DNA of 64,000 nt from JAJNBA01 sp963842295 (GTDB lineage Bacteria > Actinomycetota > UBA4738 > HRBIN12). Under the pieces are notes generated by a model. The model saw only the letters and a program-made list of their open reading frames with translations, did no database searches and was not told the DNA's origin. Within the stretch, counting starts at the first letter, position 1. Each line of letters opens with the position of its first letter. The stretch covers positions 1 to 64,000 of the forward strand of contig CAWJFY010000004.1 in assembly GCA_963842295.1 (NCBI GenBank). The letters run 5' to 3'. Shown piece after piece: positions 41,559-50,339 of this stretch. The position numbers and the translations under genes are program-made.

Positions 41559-43895
41559 TTGAAGACGACGGAAAGAGGCAAAGGCGGGGTCGACATTCGC
41601 CCCACGTCGATACCTCGGCCGCGTAGTGCCCCAACCGTCGTCAGCCTTCCCGAGTCGCCCCTGCTCGCCTGGAGCCGTTCCGGGCTCGCACAGACGAAGT
41701 TCCAACGACGGTCCGTCCGTCGCAAAGGCCTCATCCCGAGGAAAGAGTTGGTGGCTCGGCTCCAGGCGGCACGGGCCACCCCGTTGGTTTCGGTCATGGC
41801 TCCCACGGGGTACGGCAAGACCACACTGTTGGCACAGTGGGCGGCGAAGGATCGCCGGCCGTTCGCCTGGGTCACGCTCGATGAACGTGACAACGACCTG
41901 ACGGTCCTCCTGAGCTCGATCGCGGCTGCGATCGATCGCATCGGACCGGTCGACCCGACGGTCTTCGACATACTGGCGTCCATCCGCATAGCGATGATCC
42001 CCGCAGCGATCCACAAACTGAGAGACCTGCTCAGCTCGATGTCGCGACCGACGGTCCTCGTGCTCGACAACGTGAACGTGCTCCACAACCGGCAGTGCGT
42101 CAAGGCGATCGATGTGTTGACCGCCGACGTGCCCGACAAGATGCAGGTGGCACTTGCAGGGCGAAGCTGGCCGGCGCACTCCCTCGCTCGCATGCGTTCT
42201 GACGGTTCGGTCCTCGAAGTGGGGCCGAAGGATCTCACGATGAACGATCGGGAGACCGCCCAGATCCTGAGCGGCATGGGGTTGGACGTCACCCAACCAA
42301 CCGTCGCGGCGCTCACGCTCGCGACGGAGGGCTGGCCCGTCGGTGTATACCTCGCGGCTCTGTCCTGGGGAGAGGACGCGGACGACCCTCTCGTGGCGGC
42401 GAAGTTCTCCGGCGACGACCACTTCATGATGGAGTACTTCTGGTCGGAGTTCCTCTCACAGCGGTCGCCGGAGGATCTGCGGTTCCTCGAAGAGACCGCG
42501 GTCCTGGATCGGATGTCGGGGCCGCTCTGCGATGCGGTTCTCGAACGAGAGGGATCGGCCGATGTCCTTCGATCCCTCGAGTCGGCGGATCTGCTTCTGT
42601 CACCCTTGGATCGGCGTCGGGAGTGGTTCCGGTATCACGGATTGTTCCGAGAAGCGCTCCTGAACCGGTTGCAGCATCGTGACCCCGAGCTCGTGATCGA
42701 ACTGCGACGGCGAGCGTCGGACTGGTGCCAAGACAACGACCTCCTCGAGGAGTCGGTCGGCTACGCGCTCGCCGCCGGCGATGCCGAGCGAGTCGCCAGG
42801 CGACTCACCGACATCGCCTCGCCGATGTGGGCGGCGGGTCGCGCAGTCACGGTCGAGCGATGGTTCGATTGGCTCGATGCCCACGGACCGCCAGATCCCT
42901 ACCCACCGGCCGCGGTCCAGTGGTCGTGGATCCGGGCGCTGACGGGACACCCGGCCGATGCGGAGCGCTGGGCGGACGCAGCCGATCGAGCGTCATTCGA
43001 TGAGACCTTGCCTGATGGGAGCTCCTCGATCGCTTCCTGGCTCGCGTTGCTCCGTTCCCTGCTGTGTCGCGATGGGATCGACCAGATGGCCGACGACGCG
43101 AGGATCGCCCTGGAAGGCCTGTCCAACGGGAGCCAGTTACGAGCGACGGCCGTGTTCCTGCTCGGCATCTCACAGAGGCTCGCCGGCGATGCAGAAGCAG
43201 CCGATGCTTCGATGGAGGACGCGGCAGAGCTGGGAGATCGATACGGGGCGGCCCCCACCGTCTCGGCCGCCTTGGCCGAACGCTCGGTGCTCGCCATGGA
43301 GCGAGGCGACTGGGCGGACGCCCGGACATACACCCAAGAAGCGCGAAAGGTGGTCGAGGACGGCGGCTTGCAGGACTACATGACGAGCATCCTCGCCTAC
43401 GCGACCGCCGCCCGGGTCGCTCTGCATGAGGGCGACGTCGCCCGCGCGAAGCGTGACCTCGCCCGTGCTCATCGGCTGCGGCCCCTCGCCTCGCGAGCGG
43501 TCCCTCACCTTGCGATCCAGGCTCGGCTCGAGCTCGCCCGAGCCCACCTCACGCTCGCGGACCCGGCAGCCGCCCGGTTGCTCCTCAGGGAGGTGGGCGA
43601 CCTCATGCGGAGACGACCGGATCTGGGTGTGCTCGCTCAAGAGGCCGAGGACCTGCGGACGCAGCTACGAGCCGTCAGCGGAGGGACCCCGGGTGCGTCG
43701 ACCCTCACTACGGCGGAACTGAAACTCCTGCCGTTCCTGCCGACGTACTTCTCGTTCCGCCAGATCGGGGAGCAGATGCACCTGTCGCCGCACACCGTGA
43801 AGACGCAGGCGATCTCCGTCTACCGGAAGCTCGGCGTGACATCACGCGGCGAAGCGATCGAGCGCGCCATCGCCCTGGGTCTCTTGGACGCCTAG
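41559..43895 (+). CDS. LuxR-family ATP-dependent (LAL/MalT-like) transcriptional regulator 2
   Basis: 778 residues from a TTG at 41559 supported by GGAGG eight bases upstream. Walker A APTGYGKTT (81-89), TEGWPVGVYLAALSWG and FLEETAVLDRMSGPLCDAVL parallel regulator 1. A helical repeat region spans about 400-700. The C-terminal helix-turn-helix (LTTAELKLLPFLPTYFSFRQ, HLSPHTVKTQAISVYRKL) is intact but lacks the usual Glu of REIEVL. The two regulators are diverged paralogs placed in tandem. With them at the centre of the box-bearing island, local control is likely but unproven. Confidence 0.9.
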   Translation: MKTTERGKGGVDIRPTSIPRPRSAPTVVSLPESPLLAWSRSGLAQTKFQRRSVRRKGLIPRKELVARLQAARATPLVSVMAPTGYGKTTLLAQWAAKDRRPFAWVTLDERDNDLTVLLSSIAAAIDRIGPVDPTVFDILASIRIAMIPAAIHKLRDLLSSMSRPTVLVLDNVNVLHNRQCVKAIDVLTADVPDKMQVALAGRSWPAHSLARMRSDGSVLEVGPKDLTMNDRETAQILSGMGLDVTQPTVAALTLATEGWPVGVYLAALSWGEDADDPLVAAKFSGDDHFMMEYFWSEFLSQRSPEDLRFLEETAVLDRMSGPLCDAVLEREGSADVLRSLESADLLLSPLDRRREWFRYHGLFREALLNRLQHRDPELVIELRRRASDWCQDNDLLEESVGYALAAGDAERVARRLTDIASPMWAAGRAVTVERWFDWLDAHGPPDPYPPAAVQWSWIRALTGHPADAERWADAADRASFDETLPDGSSSIASWLALLRSLLCRDGIDQMADDARIALEGLSNGSQLRATAVFLLGISQRLAGDAEAADASMEDAAELGDRYGAAPTVSAALAERSVLAMERGDWADARTYTQEARKVVEDGGLQDYMTSILAYATAARVALHEGDVARAKRDLARAHRLRPLASRAVPHLAIQARLELARAHLTLADPAAARLLLREVGDLMRRRPDLGVLAQEAEDLRTQLRAVSGGTPGASTLTTAELKLLPFLPTYFSFRQIGEQMHLSPHTVKTQAISVYRKLGVTSRGEAIERAIALGLLDA

Positions 43896-43928
43896 CCGAT
43901 CCGCGGCTCCGCTCGACCCGGGCAGGTT

Positions 43929-43945
43929 TCATCCCGTGAGGATGA
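43929..43945 (+). promoter_or_regulatory. Dyad operator box for the AhpD-like/ZIP/K+ channel operon
   Basis: TCATCC-cgtga-GGATGA, an exact consensus match. TGTGAT (43968-43973) follows after 22 bases. The ATG at 44025 follows AGAGGAG at normal distance. Confidence 0.8.
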
Positions 43946-44024
43946 TGAAGACGTGGACGCTTTCCGGTGTGATGGACGTGGAGGGGATCCCTCCGGGCGG
44001 ACCCTTTGAGAGGAGTCGACCGCC

Positions 44025-44363
44025 ATGGAAAGCGAGCGCACGCTGCTTTCGCTGGCCCTCAATGACGAGTCTTCCGTACGGTCCGCCTTGATGGGCGAGT
44101 TGGAACCAGGGTCGGGGTGCGCGCTCGATCCGCGAACCCAAGCACTCGTTCGGCTCGGCGTGCTCATCGCCATCGACGCCGCCCCCGCATCGTACGGGTC
44201 GAGCGTTGACGCCGCTCTCGCGGCCGGTGCGACGGTCGACGAGATCGTCGGCATGCTGTGCGCGGTTGCGCCCGTCGTCGGCTTCGCCCGGGTCGTCGCC
44301 GCGGCACCGTCACTCGCCGGCGCGCTCGGCTACGACATCGAGTCCGCGCTCGAAAGGCTCTAG
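44025..44363 (+). CDS. Carboxymuconolactone-decarboxylase/AhpD-like protein without catalytic cysteines
   Basis: 112 residues. LDPRTQALVRLGVLIAIDA, AALAAGATVDEIVGMLCAV and GFARVVAAAPSLAGALGYD follow the helical pattern of the CMD/AhpD fold. The CxxC motif that makes AhpD an oxidoreductase is absent: the equivalent stretch reads AAPASYGSS, and the only Cys residues lie elsewhere. It may keep only a structural or binding role. It is the first gene of an apparent three-gene transcript with a ZIP protein and a K+ channel. Confidence 0.75.
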   Translation: MESERTLLSLALNDESSVRSALMGELEPGSGCALDPRTQALVRLGVLIAIDAAPASYGSSVDAALAAGATVDEIVGMLCAVAPVVGFARVVAAAPSLAGALGYDIESALERL

Positions 44364-44416
44364 GCCGTGGGGGAGTGGGGGGCGCGAGGGACGACATCGC
44401 CTGAGAGCCTTCTTCG

Positions 44417-45097
44417 ATGCTGAAGGCGATCGCGCTCGGGACGCTTGCACAGTCTGCACTGCTGCTGAGCGGTCTTCTCGTGTACTGGATCAACTTCCCT
44501 CCGAAGTTCGTGGGGGTCCTCGCCGGCTTCGGCGCGGGCGCTCTGATCGAGGCGGTCGCCTTCGATCTGGTCGCGGAAGCACAGGCACTCGATAGCCTCC
44601 AGTTCGCCGTCTGGATGTTGGTCGGCGCCGCGATCCTGCTCATCGGAGACGCCATCGTCGATCGACGTTTCGGCGGCGGAGGGGCGATGGGGATCGTGGT
44701 CGGCTCCATGGTGGACGGCGTCCCCGAGTCCGCGATCTTCGGGATCCAGGTCGCGACGGGGTTCCCGATCAGCGTCGGTTTCTTCGCAGCGGTGTTCGTC
44801 TCCAACTTCCCGCAGGCGATCGCGCCGTCCGCCGATCTCGCGAAGCAGGGATGGAAGATCGGTCGACTGGTGGGCATGTGGGCACTCGTGCTCGTCTCCT
44901 GTGGCGTCGCGTCTGGCCTCGGATACCTCCTCGCCGACTCGTTCTCGGGCGTGGCCGGGGACCGCATGGCAGCGCTCGCCGCCGGCGGGCTCCTAGCGAT
45001 GCTCACGAACTCCTTGATGCCGTTCGCGTTCGAACGCGGCGGGCAGCTGGCCGGCGTTGGCACCGTCCTTGGCTTCTGCATCCCGTTGATGTTCTGA
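44417..45097 (+). CDS. ZIP-family metal transporter-like protein (copy 2)
   Basis: 226 residues, about seven helices. GVLAGFGAGALIEAVAFDLV, MVDGVPESAIFGI and LTNSLMPFAFERGG mirror the copy at 22415-23146, including replacement of the classic His in the HxxxE metal site. Transport of zinc or another metal is possible but may be altered in this subgroup. The ATG lies 53 bases after the AhpD-like stop without a clear SD. Its stop overlaps the K+ channel start. Confidence 0.8.
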   Translation: MLKAIALGTLAQSALLLSGLLVYWINFPPKFVGVLAGFGAGALIEAVAFDLVAEAQALDSLQFAVWMLVGAAILLIGDAIVDRRFGGGGAMGIVVGSMVDGVPESAIFGIQVATGFPISVGFFAAVFVSNFPQAIAPSADLAKQGWKIGRLVGMWALVLVSCGVASGLGYLLADSFSGVAGDRMAALAAGGLLAMLTNSLMPFAFERGGQLAGVGTVLGFCIPLMF

Positions 45098-45849
45098 TGG
45101 CCGACATGTCGGGACCCAAACCCGAGTCGCCTCGGCGACGCCGGCCGCGGCCGTTGATCGAGGCCTTCTACTCCCCGAACAGCTATGGGTTGGTGCTGCT
45201 GCTCATACTGCTCACGTACGTGCTCTCGGTCACGCTCACGGAGGGCCGGGCTGTTTCCATCGTGGTGGCCGTGCAGATCGCGACGATCTGGGTGGTCATT
45301 CGAGCGTCGGAGGCTCGTCGTCGCCTCCGGGTCTTCGTGAGCCTACTCGCCGCCATCTCTGCGATCGTCGCGGTCTTGAACCTCTTCATCCCCGATCAAG
45401 TGGGTGACAACGGGTTCATGGCTCTGGTGAGCGCCCTGCTCTATCTCGGCTTTCCATTCAGCATCGTCCGTCACCTGGTGATGCGGCGAACGACAGATCG
45501 GGAGACAGTGCTCGGAGCGATCGCCGCCTATCTCATGATGGGGATGTTCTTCGCTTTCGTGTATAGGGCTCTGGGAGGGTTCCAGGCGGGTCCATTCTTC
45601 GGTGCTTCAGGCGACGGGACGTTCCCGCAGGACCTGTTCTTCTCGTTCACGACGCTCACCACGACCGGCTACGGCAACCTCATCCCGGCAGGAAATCCAG
45701 GGCAATCGTTCGCGGTCCTGGAGATGCTCATCGGGCAGCTATTCCTCGTGACAGCGGTGGCGAAGGCAGTCAACGTTTGGCAGCCTCAACTCCGTAAGGA
45801 CACGCACGGCCTGCCGAACGACGGGTCACCCGGTTCGGGGGTTGGTTAG
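45097..45849 (+). CDS. Potassium-channel-family membrane protein
   Basis: 250 residues from the ATG at 45097, overlapping the ZIP stop by one base (TGATG). Five or so hydrophobic N-terminal helices precede the pore: LFFSFTTLTTTGYGNLIPAG contains the selectivity filter TTGYGN, and a final helix follows. No cytosolic ligand-binding domain is seen. It is larger than the channel at 19570 and of a different type (TGYG rather than VGFG filter). It ends 58 bases before a convergent gene. Confidence 0.85.
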   Translation: MADMSGPKPESPRRRRPRPLIEAFYSPNSYGLVLLLILLTYVLSVTLTEGRAVSIVVAVQIATIWVVIRASEARRRLRVFVSLLAAISAIVAVLNLFIPDQVGDNGFMALVSALLYLGFPFSIVRHLVMRRTTDRETVLGAIAAYLMMGMFFAFVYRALGGFQAGPFFGASGDGTFPQDLFFSFTTLTTTGYGNLIPAGNPGQSFAVLEMLIGQLFLVTAVAKAVNVWQPQLRKDTHGLPNDGSPGSGVG

Positions 45850-45867
45850 GTCGCACCCGTTGCGTCA

Positions 45868-45884
45868 GGTGGGGGGATCCCACC
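45868..45884. terminator. Possible short terminator hairpin between convergent genes
   Basis: GGTGGG pairs with CCCACC across a 5-base loop in a G-rich run just after the K+ channel stop. The stem is only six base pairs and no U-tract follows, so support is modest. Confidence 0.35.
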
Positions 45885-45907
45885 CCCGCTGCTCGAGTGA
45901 TCGAGCC

Positions 45908-47356
45908 CTACTTCGATGCCACGAGCTCCGGTGGTTGCACCCGGTGTTCTGCGTTCGCGACTCCCCACAGGAACAGGCCGAACAGGACTCCCACGATCGC
46001 GACGGGGATCCAGTCGATCCCTGTCAAGAACAGCACGAGCGCCGCGATGACGCCACCTCCGAAGCGCACGGGATCCGCGTGGTCGGCGACCCAGACATCG
46101 AGCTCACTTCCACCGGGCCGCGACGCCGTCACCCGCTCCAACCAGCCGGCGGTTCGCTGGAACCAAGGTGGCCGTCCCAACAGGTACGCGAGTAGTGCGG
46201 CGATGACCCCGATCATGAGCACGACCAGACCCGCTTGGCGGAGGCTGGAGCTGACCTGATCGAACACATCCTGTGCTGCGGCCTTCGCCCCAGGGCCTTC
46301 GATCGCGTCCACGATGCTGGCCTCGACACGACGCAGGAAGACGCCGGCCAGGAACAGCCCGGCGGTCACGCCGACTCCCAGCCAGATCACCGCGCGACGG
46401 TGGTTGGGCGTCACCACGATCGTGAGGGCGAGCAGGATCAGGCTCAACAGGAACGTGGCTACAACGAGCCGCTTCATCGTTCGAACGGCATCCTGGTACC
46501 CCGACAACTGATCGGCGCTCATGATCGTGACCTGGCCGAAGTCCGCCGGCAGCGTCACGTCGAGGGCAGAGCTCAACCGATCGATCGCCTCGGACGATCC
46601 GAGCGAGGTGGGGATGCTCGGCACCGTCACATCGATGCCGAGGAGATCGACACCACCCTGCGCCAATCGTTGGATGATCACGGCAACCACCGAGACGAGA
46701 TTGAGCTGAACCTCCCCACCAGTGACCGCGACGTTCGGCAGTTCCTCGTAGTCCTCGTTCAGGAGGGCTTGCACCTTCCCGTGGACCTGACGATTGAGAT
46801 TCACCCACAGCTCGGCGAACGCCGGCGAAGCCAGGAAACCCTCTACCCTCTGCTGGACCAGGCTCTGCGCGCCGGCCGTGAGGGGACCGACGAGGAAGCT
46901 CGCCTGCGGTGGGAGGTTCGGGATGGATGAAAGCGCCTCCTCGATCCGGGCCTCTACGTCCAAGGCGATGAACACCTCTTCCGAGAGCCTGGCGGCGAGT
47001 GGGTTTGTCACGGCCGGGTCGTCGGCAAGGGGCGCAACGAGCGCCACGAACCGGTCGGTATCCGAGAGGGTGCGCTGGGTCCAGATCCCGATCGTCGCAG
47101 CCACGATGCAGAGGCTCGTGAGCACGACGAGGACGCCAGCCAGGACCTGTCGGACCCGTCGCCGACCGGTGCCCTTGCTCATCGCCTTCGACTCGCGGAC
47201 CGCTTCGAGCTCGGCCTGCAGCCGGGCATTCTCCTCCGAGAGGCGAGCGGCGTCGTCGGCACGGCCGCCGGTCGGTTGGGAGGGCGTGTCTGGAGCGTCG
47301 GGATCTCGGGGCGTGCTCGTGGCTCTGCCTCCTTCGTCCTGGACGTATGCAGGCAC
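45908..47356 (-). CDS. Large membrane protein with N-terminal coiled coil, unknown function
   Basis: 482 residues. A polar N-terminus with a probable coiled coil (RLSEENARLQAELEAVRESK) precedes helix 1 (LAGVLVVLTSLCIVAATIGI). A soluble domain of about 200 residues (starting TQRTLSDTDRFVALVAPLAD) follows, and then four C-terminal helices. The layout, one helix, a large exported domain and a helix bundle, is common in uncharacterised actinobacterial integral membrane proteins. The start is a GTG at 47356. CACGAT (47382-47377) lies 22 bases from its dyad box, so the leader is short. Confidence 0.7.
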   Translation of the reverse strand: MPAYVQDEGGRATSTPRDPDAPDTPSQPTGGRADDAARLSEENARLQAELEAVRESKAMSKGTGRRRVRQVLAGVLVVLTSLCIVAATIGIWTQRTLSDTDRFVALVAPLADDPAVTNPLAARLSEEVFIALDVEARIEEALSSIPNLPPQASFLVGPLTAGAQSLVQQRVEGFLASPAFAELWVNLNRQVHGKVQALLNEDYEELPNVAVTGGEVQLNLVSVVAVIIQRLAQGGVDLLGIDVTVPSIPTSLGSSEAIDRLSSALDVTLPADFGQVTIMSADQLSGYQDAVRTMKRLVVATFLLSLILLALTIVVTPNHRRAVIWLGVGVTAGLFLAGVFLRRVEASIVDAIEGPGAKAAAQDVFDQVSSSLRQAGLVVLMIGVIAALLAYLLGRPPWFQRTAGWLERVTASRPGGSELDVWVADHADPVRFGGGVIAALVLFLTGIDWIPVAIVGVLFGLFLWGVANAEHRVQPPELVASK

Positions 47357-47404
47357 GATACCGGCGACGGGACGTCATCGTGCACCCACGCTGCCTCCAG
47401 GACA

Positions 47405-47421
47405 TCACCCTGATGGGATGA
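47405..47421 (-). promoter_or_regulatory. Dyad operator box for the coiled-coil membrane protein
   Basis: TCACCC-tgatg-GGATGA, a consensus match. Toward the minus-strand gene, CACGAT (47382-47377) follows after 22 bases and keeps A2 and T6. A second box for the divergent gene lies 46 bases to the right. Confidence 0.75.
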
Positions 47422-47450
47422 GAACCCGCTAGGGAGCTCTGACCGGCCTT

Positions 47451-47467
47451 TCATGCGGAAGGGGTGA
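47451..47467 (+). promoter_or_regulatory. Dyad operator box for the MprF-like gene
   Basis: TCATGC-ggaag-GGGTGA, one mismatch in the left arm. The right part closely matches the truncated box at position 1 (gaag-GGGTGATGCT). TCCAAT (47490-47495) follows after 22 bases. This is the last box found in the window. Confidence 0.65.
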
Positions 47468-47527
47468 TGCTCGCTCCTCTACCAGTGGGTCCAATCATCA
47501 CCGCCGGCGTCATGATGGCGAGGTCTG

Positions 47528-49955
47528 ATGGCGGAACGCGATCAAGGGGTCGGTACGAGCGAAGACCAGGCATCTCGATGGAGCAGCAGGCGCCTGCTCT
47601 CCAAGGCGATGAGGCCGATCCGGTTCTTCTCCTCCGCTGCCGCTGCCCCACGCGCTCGTCGGCCGACGGACCTGGTCCTGCTGATCACCTCGGTCATCGG
47701 CATCGGGATCGCTCTCGTGCTTGCTCCGGACCCGGGGGACTCAGGTTCGACGACCACCACGTTCCTCCGATCGCTTCCCGGCCTCTTCGGATGGTTCTGG
47801 GAGATCGCGTACGTGCTCGTCTTCGTGTGGGCGGCGATCCTCTTGGGTGCACCGCTGGTGAGCCGCGGGCGACTCCGACTCGCACGAGACCAGTGGCTCG
47901 CCCTCATCGTGGCCTCGGTGGGCAGTCTCCTCCTGGCCGGCGACTGGAGCACGATGCTGGACGGACTCACTTCGTCGGGGCCTCCTCCGGTGTTCCCGGC
48001 CGTCCGTATCGCGCTCATCACCGCGATCCTCGTGACGACGTCTCCCCATCTAGGGATGCCATCACGACGAGCGGGCAGGCTGTTCCTGGCGCTCGGGATC
48101 CTCGCGTCGATCGCGCTCGGCGCGGTGCAGCCCGTCGGTGTGATCGCCGGGCTCTCCTTGGGGACGGCGGCAGCGACGCTGATCCATCTGCTCTTCGGCT
48201 CACCCGGTGGACGGCCGACGCCGGACCAGGTTGCCGAGGCGCTCGGCAACCTCGGCTTCGAAACGGAGCGAGTCGAGCACGCCAGTCTCCAGCCCCGGGG
48301 CGTGGGGATGATGTGGGCCGTCACGCCCGGTGGCGACACCCTCCTGGTCAAGGTCTACGGCCGGGACGCCTGGGATGGCCAGCTCCTCTCGAGCATCTGG
48401 TCGTTCCTCTGGTATCGAGATGAGACCCCCACGCTCACGCTGAGCCGGCTCCAGCAGGTGGAACACGAGGCCTTCGTGACCCTGTTGGCAGAACGGGCCC
48501 GCGTACCGGTACTGCCCGTCGTGGCAGCCGGTCCCGTTGCGAACGACGCACTGTTGGTCGTGGCCCTCGAGGGAGAGCCGTTGTCGTCATTCCGAGGGCA
48601 CGACCGACGAGATGCTGGCCGACCTGTGGGGCGGCGTCGACCGCATGCATCGAGCGGGGATCGCACACGGTGCGATCGACGCCAACCGGCTCGTGGTCCA
48701 AAGCGGTGGTTCGAACGAGCGGATCGCGATCGGCGACTTCGGGCGGGCAACGGCCGTCGCGACCGATGCCGACGTGCACGCCGACCGAGCGCAGCTGCTC
48801 GCCACCACCGCACTGGTCGTTGGGATCGACCGGGCAGTCGCGGTGGCTTCCCGCGAGCTCGGAGGCGACGCCTTGACCGGCTTGCTCGCGTACCTCCAGG
48901 CTGCCGCGCTCACACCTGCTACCCGCGAACGCGTGAAGTCCGACCAGGTCGATCTGGATGCGCTTCGAAAGGTAGCGGCGGTCGCAGCCGGAGCTGAAGA
49001 GCCCGAGCTGGTTCCGCTTCGCCGCGTGACCTGGGGATCCCTGATCCAGATCGCGTTGATCGGGTTCGGGGCCTGGGTCGTGATCTCCGCTCTCGCGAAC
49101 GTCGGAGTAGACACCCTCGTTGACGAGCTGAGCGGCGCTGAGTGGCCGTGGGTGATCCTCGCGTTCGTCATCTCGCCGAGCGTTCAGGTCGCCGAGGCAT
49201 TCTCGACGTTGGGGGCCTCGCTCCGCCCCCTTCGCTTCGGCCCGGTCTTGCTGTTGCAGTTCGCGATCCGGTTCATCGCGCTCGCGGTTCCATCCTCCGC
49301 GGCGCGCATCGCGCTCAGCGTTCGCTTCTTCCAACGATCCGGTGCCCCGACCTCCGAGGCGATCGCCATCGGCGCGATCGACAGCGTCTCCGGATTCGTC
49401 ATCCAGGCCTTCATCCTCGCCATCGTCGCACTCGCGAACCTCGTCACCTTGGATCTCTCGACCAAAGACATCCCGGTGGACTTCAGTGGCGAGCTGCTGA
49501 TCCTCGGCGCGGTTGTCGTCGTGATCCTCGTGGTTGCGGCGATGTTCGTGCCGAGGATCCGACGGTTGATCGCACCTCACCTGACGGAGGCCCGGACGGC
49601 CGTTCGTGTTCTGCGCGAGCCGATGAAGCTTGTCCAGCTGTTCGGCGGGAACTTCGCAGCGCAGGTGTTGCTCGCGGCTCTGCTTGGACTGTGTCTCCGA
49701 GCGTTCGGGCAGGAGGCGACGATGGCCGAGTTGCTCGTCGCGAACACGTTGACGAGCCTGCTGTCCGGCATCGTCCCCGTCCCAGGCGGTATCGGTGTGA
49801 CGGAAGCAACCACGACCACATTGCTCGTCGCGATGGGCATCCCGCAGTCCCCTGCACTCGCCGCGACACTCATGTTCAGGATCATTTCCTTCTACCTTCC
49901 ACCGGCGTGGGGCGTGCTCGCGATGCGTTCGCTCAAGCGGAACGGCAACCTCTGA
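47528..49955 (+). CDS. MprF-like flippase-domain membrane protein with degenerate kinase domain; frameshifted
   Basis: About 808 residues if restored. The N-terminal helices (to about residue 220) are followed by a kinase-like domain (DTLLVKVYGRDAWDG, LLVVALEGEPLSSF, IAHGAIDANRLV, IGDFGRATAV) and a C-terminal lysylphosphatidylglycerol-synthase/flippase membrane domain ending GIVPVPGGIGVTEAT. Near 48593 the reading frame moves by one base, as if one C were extra; both sides continue as well-formed protein. The catalytic Asp of the HRD/HGD loop is Ala, so the kinase part is probably inactive, although DFG is kept. The frame break may be a sequence error or a real mutation. GAGG stands just before the ATG. 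Confidence 0.75.
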
Positions 49956-50043
49956 CCATGGCTTGAGCCGAACGCCTGTGCGCCACTCCTCTACCGAGCC
50001 GAAGGAGTACGGTAGCGAGGGAAGACTGGCGAAAGGAAACGAC

Positions 50044-50238
50044 ATGTCGATGACTGGACCGGGAGGGGCCGGAGGGCGCGATCCGGGGGCCCAACGCTGG
50101 GGCGCCGAGCAGGAGCAGATCGACAAAGGTGCGCGGCAGGACCGCCTCGCGCACGAGGCCGAGCGCATCCACGCCGAGGAGGCAGCAGAGCGGGGCGAAG
50201 CCCCCAAGTCGAAGCCCTGGTGGAAGTTCTGGGCTTGA
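50044..50238 (+). CDS. Small hydrophilic protein, unknown
   Basis: 64 residues from the ATG at 50044 behind AAAGGAAA. The N-terminus is Gly-rich (TGPGGAGGRDPG), the middle is a charged amphipathic helix (EQEQIDKGARQDRLAHEAER) and the end is KSKPWWKFWA, a basic-aromatic tail that could touch the membrane. I do not recognise a family. TACGGT at 50008-50013 may be its -10; no dyad box is near. Confidence 0.5.
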   Translation: MSMTGPGGAGGRDPGAQRWGAEQEQIDKGARQDRLAHEAERIHAEEAAERGEAPKSKPWWKFWA

Positions 50239-50339
50239 GGGAAGTCACAGCGTTCGTGCTCTGACTCGTAAGGGGCACCGGGAGCAGAGCGGCATCCCTA
50301 GACTCCGTCGATGGGCATCACGACCCTTGGACGGAGCTC

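Noticed and set aside
1..47467. The dyad box as a DosR/DevR dormancy box
   Set aside because: The mycobacterial DosR consensus has GGGAC half-sites; here the half-site is GGRTGA with a five-base spacer. The regulon content is similar in spirit, but the site is different.
47528..49955. Programmed ribosomal frameshift in the MprF-like gene
   Set aside because: No slippery run, stop-codon context or stimulatory structure is evident at 48590-48600; a one-base error or mutation explains it more simply.
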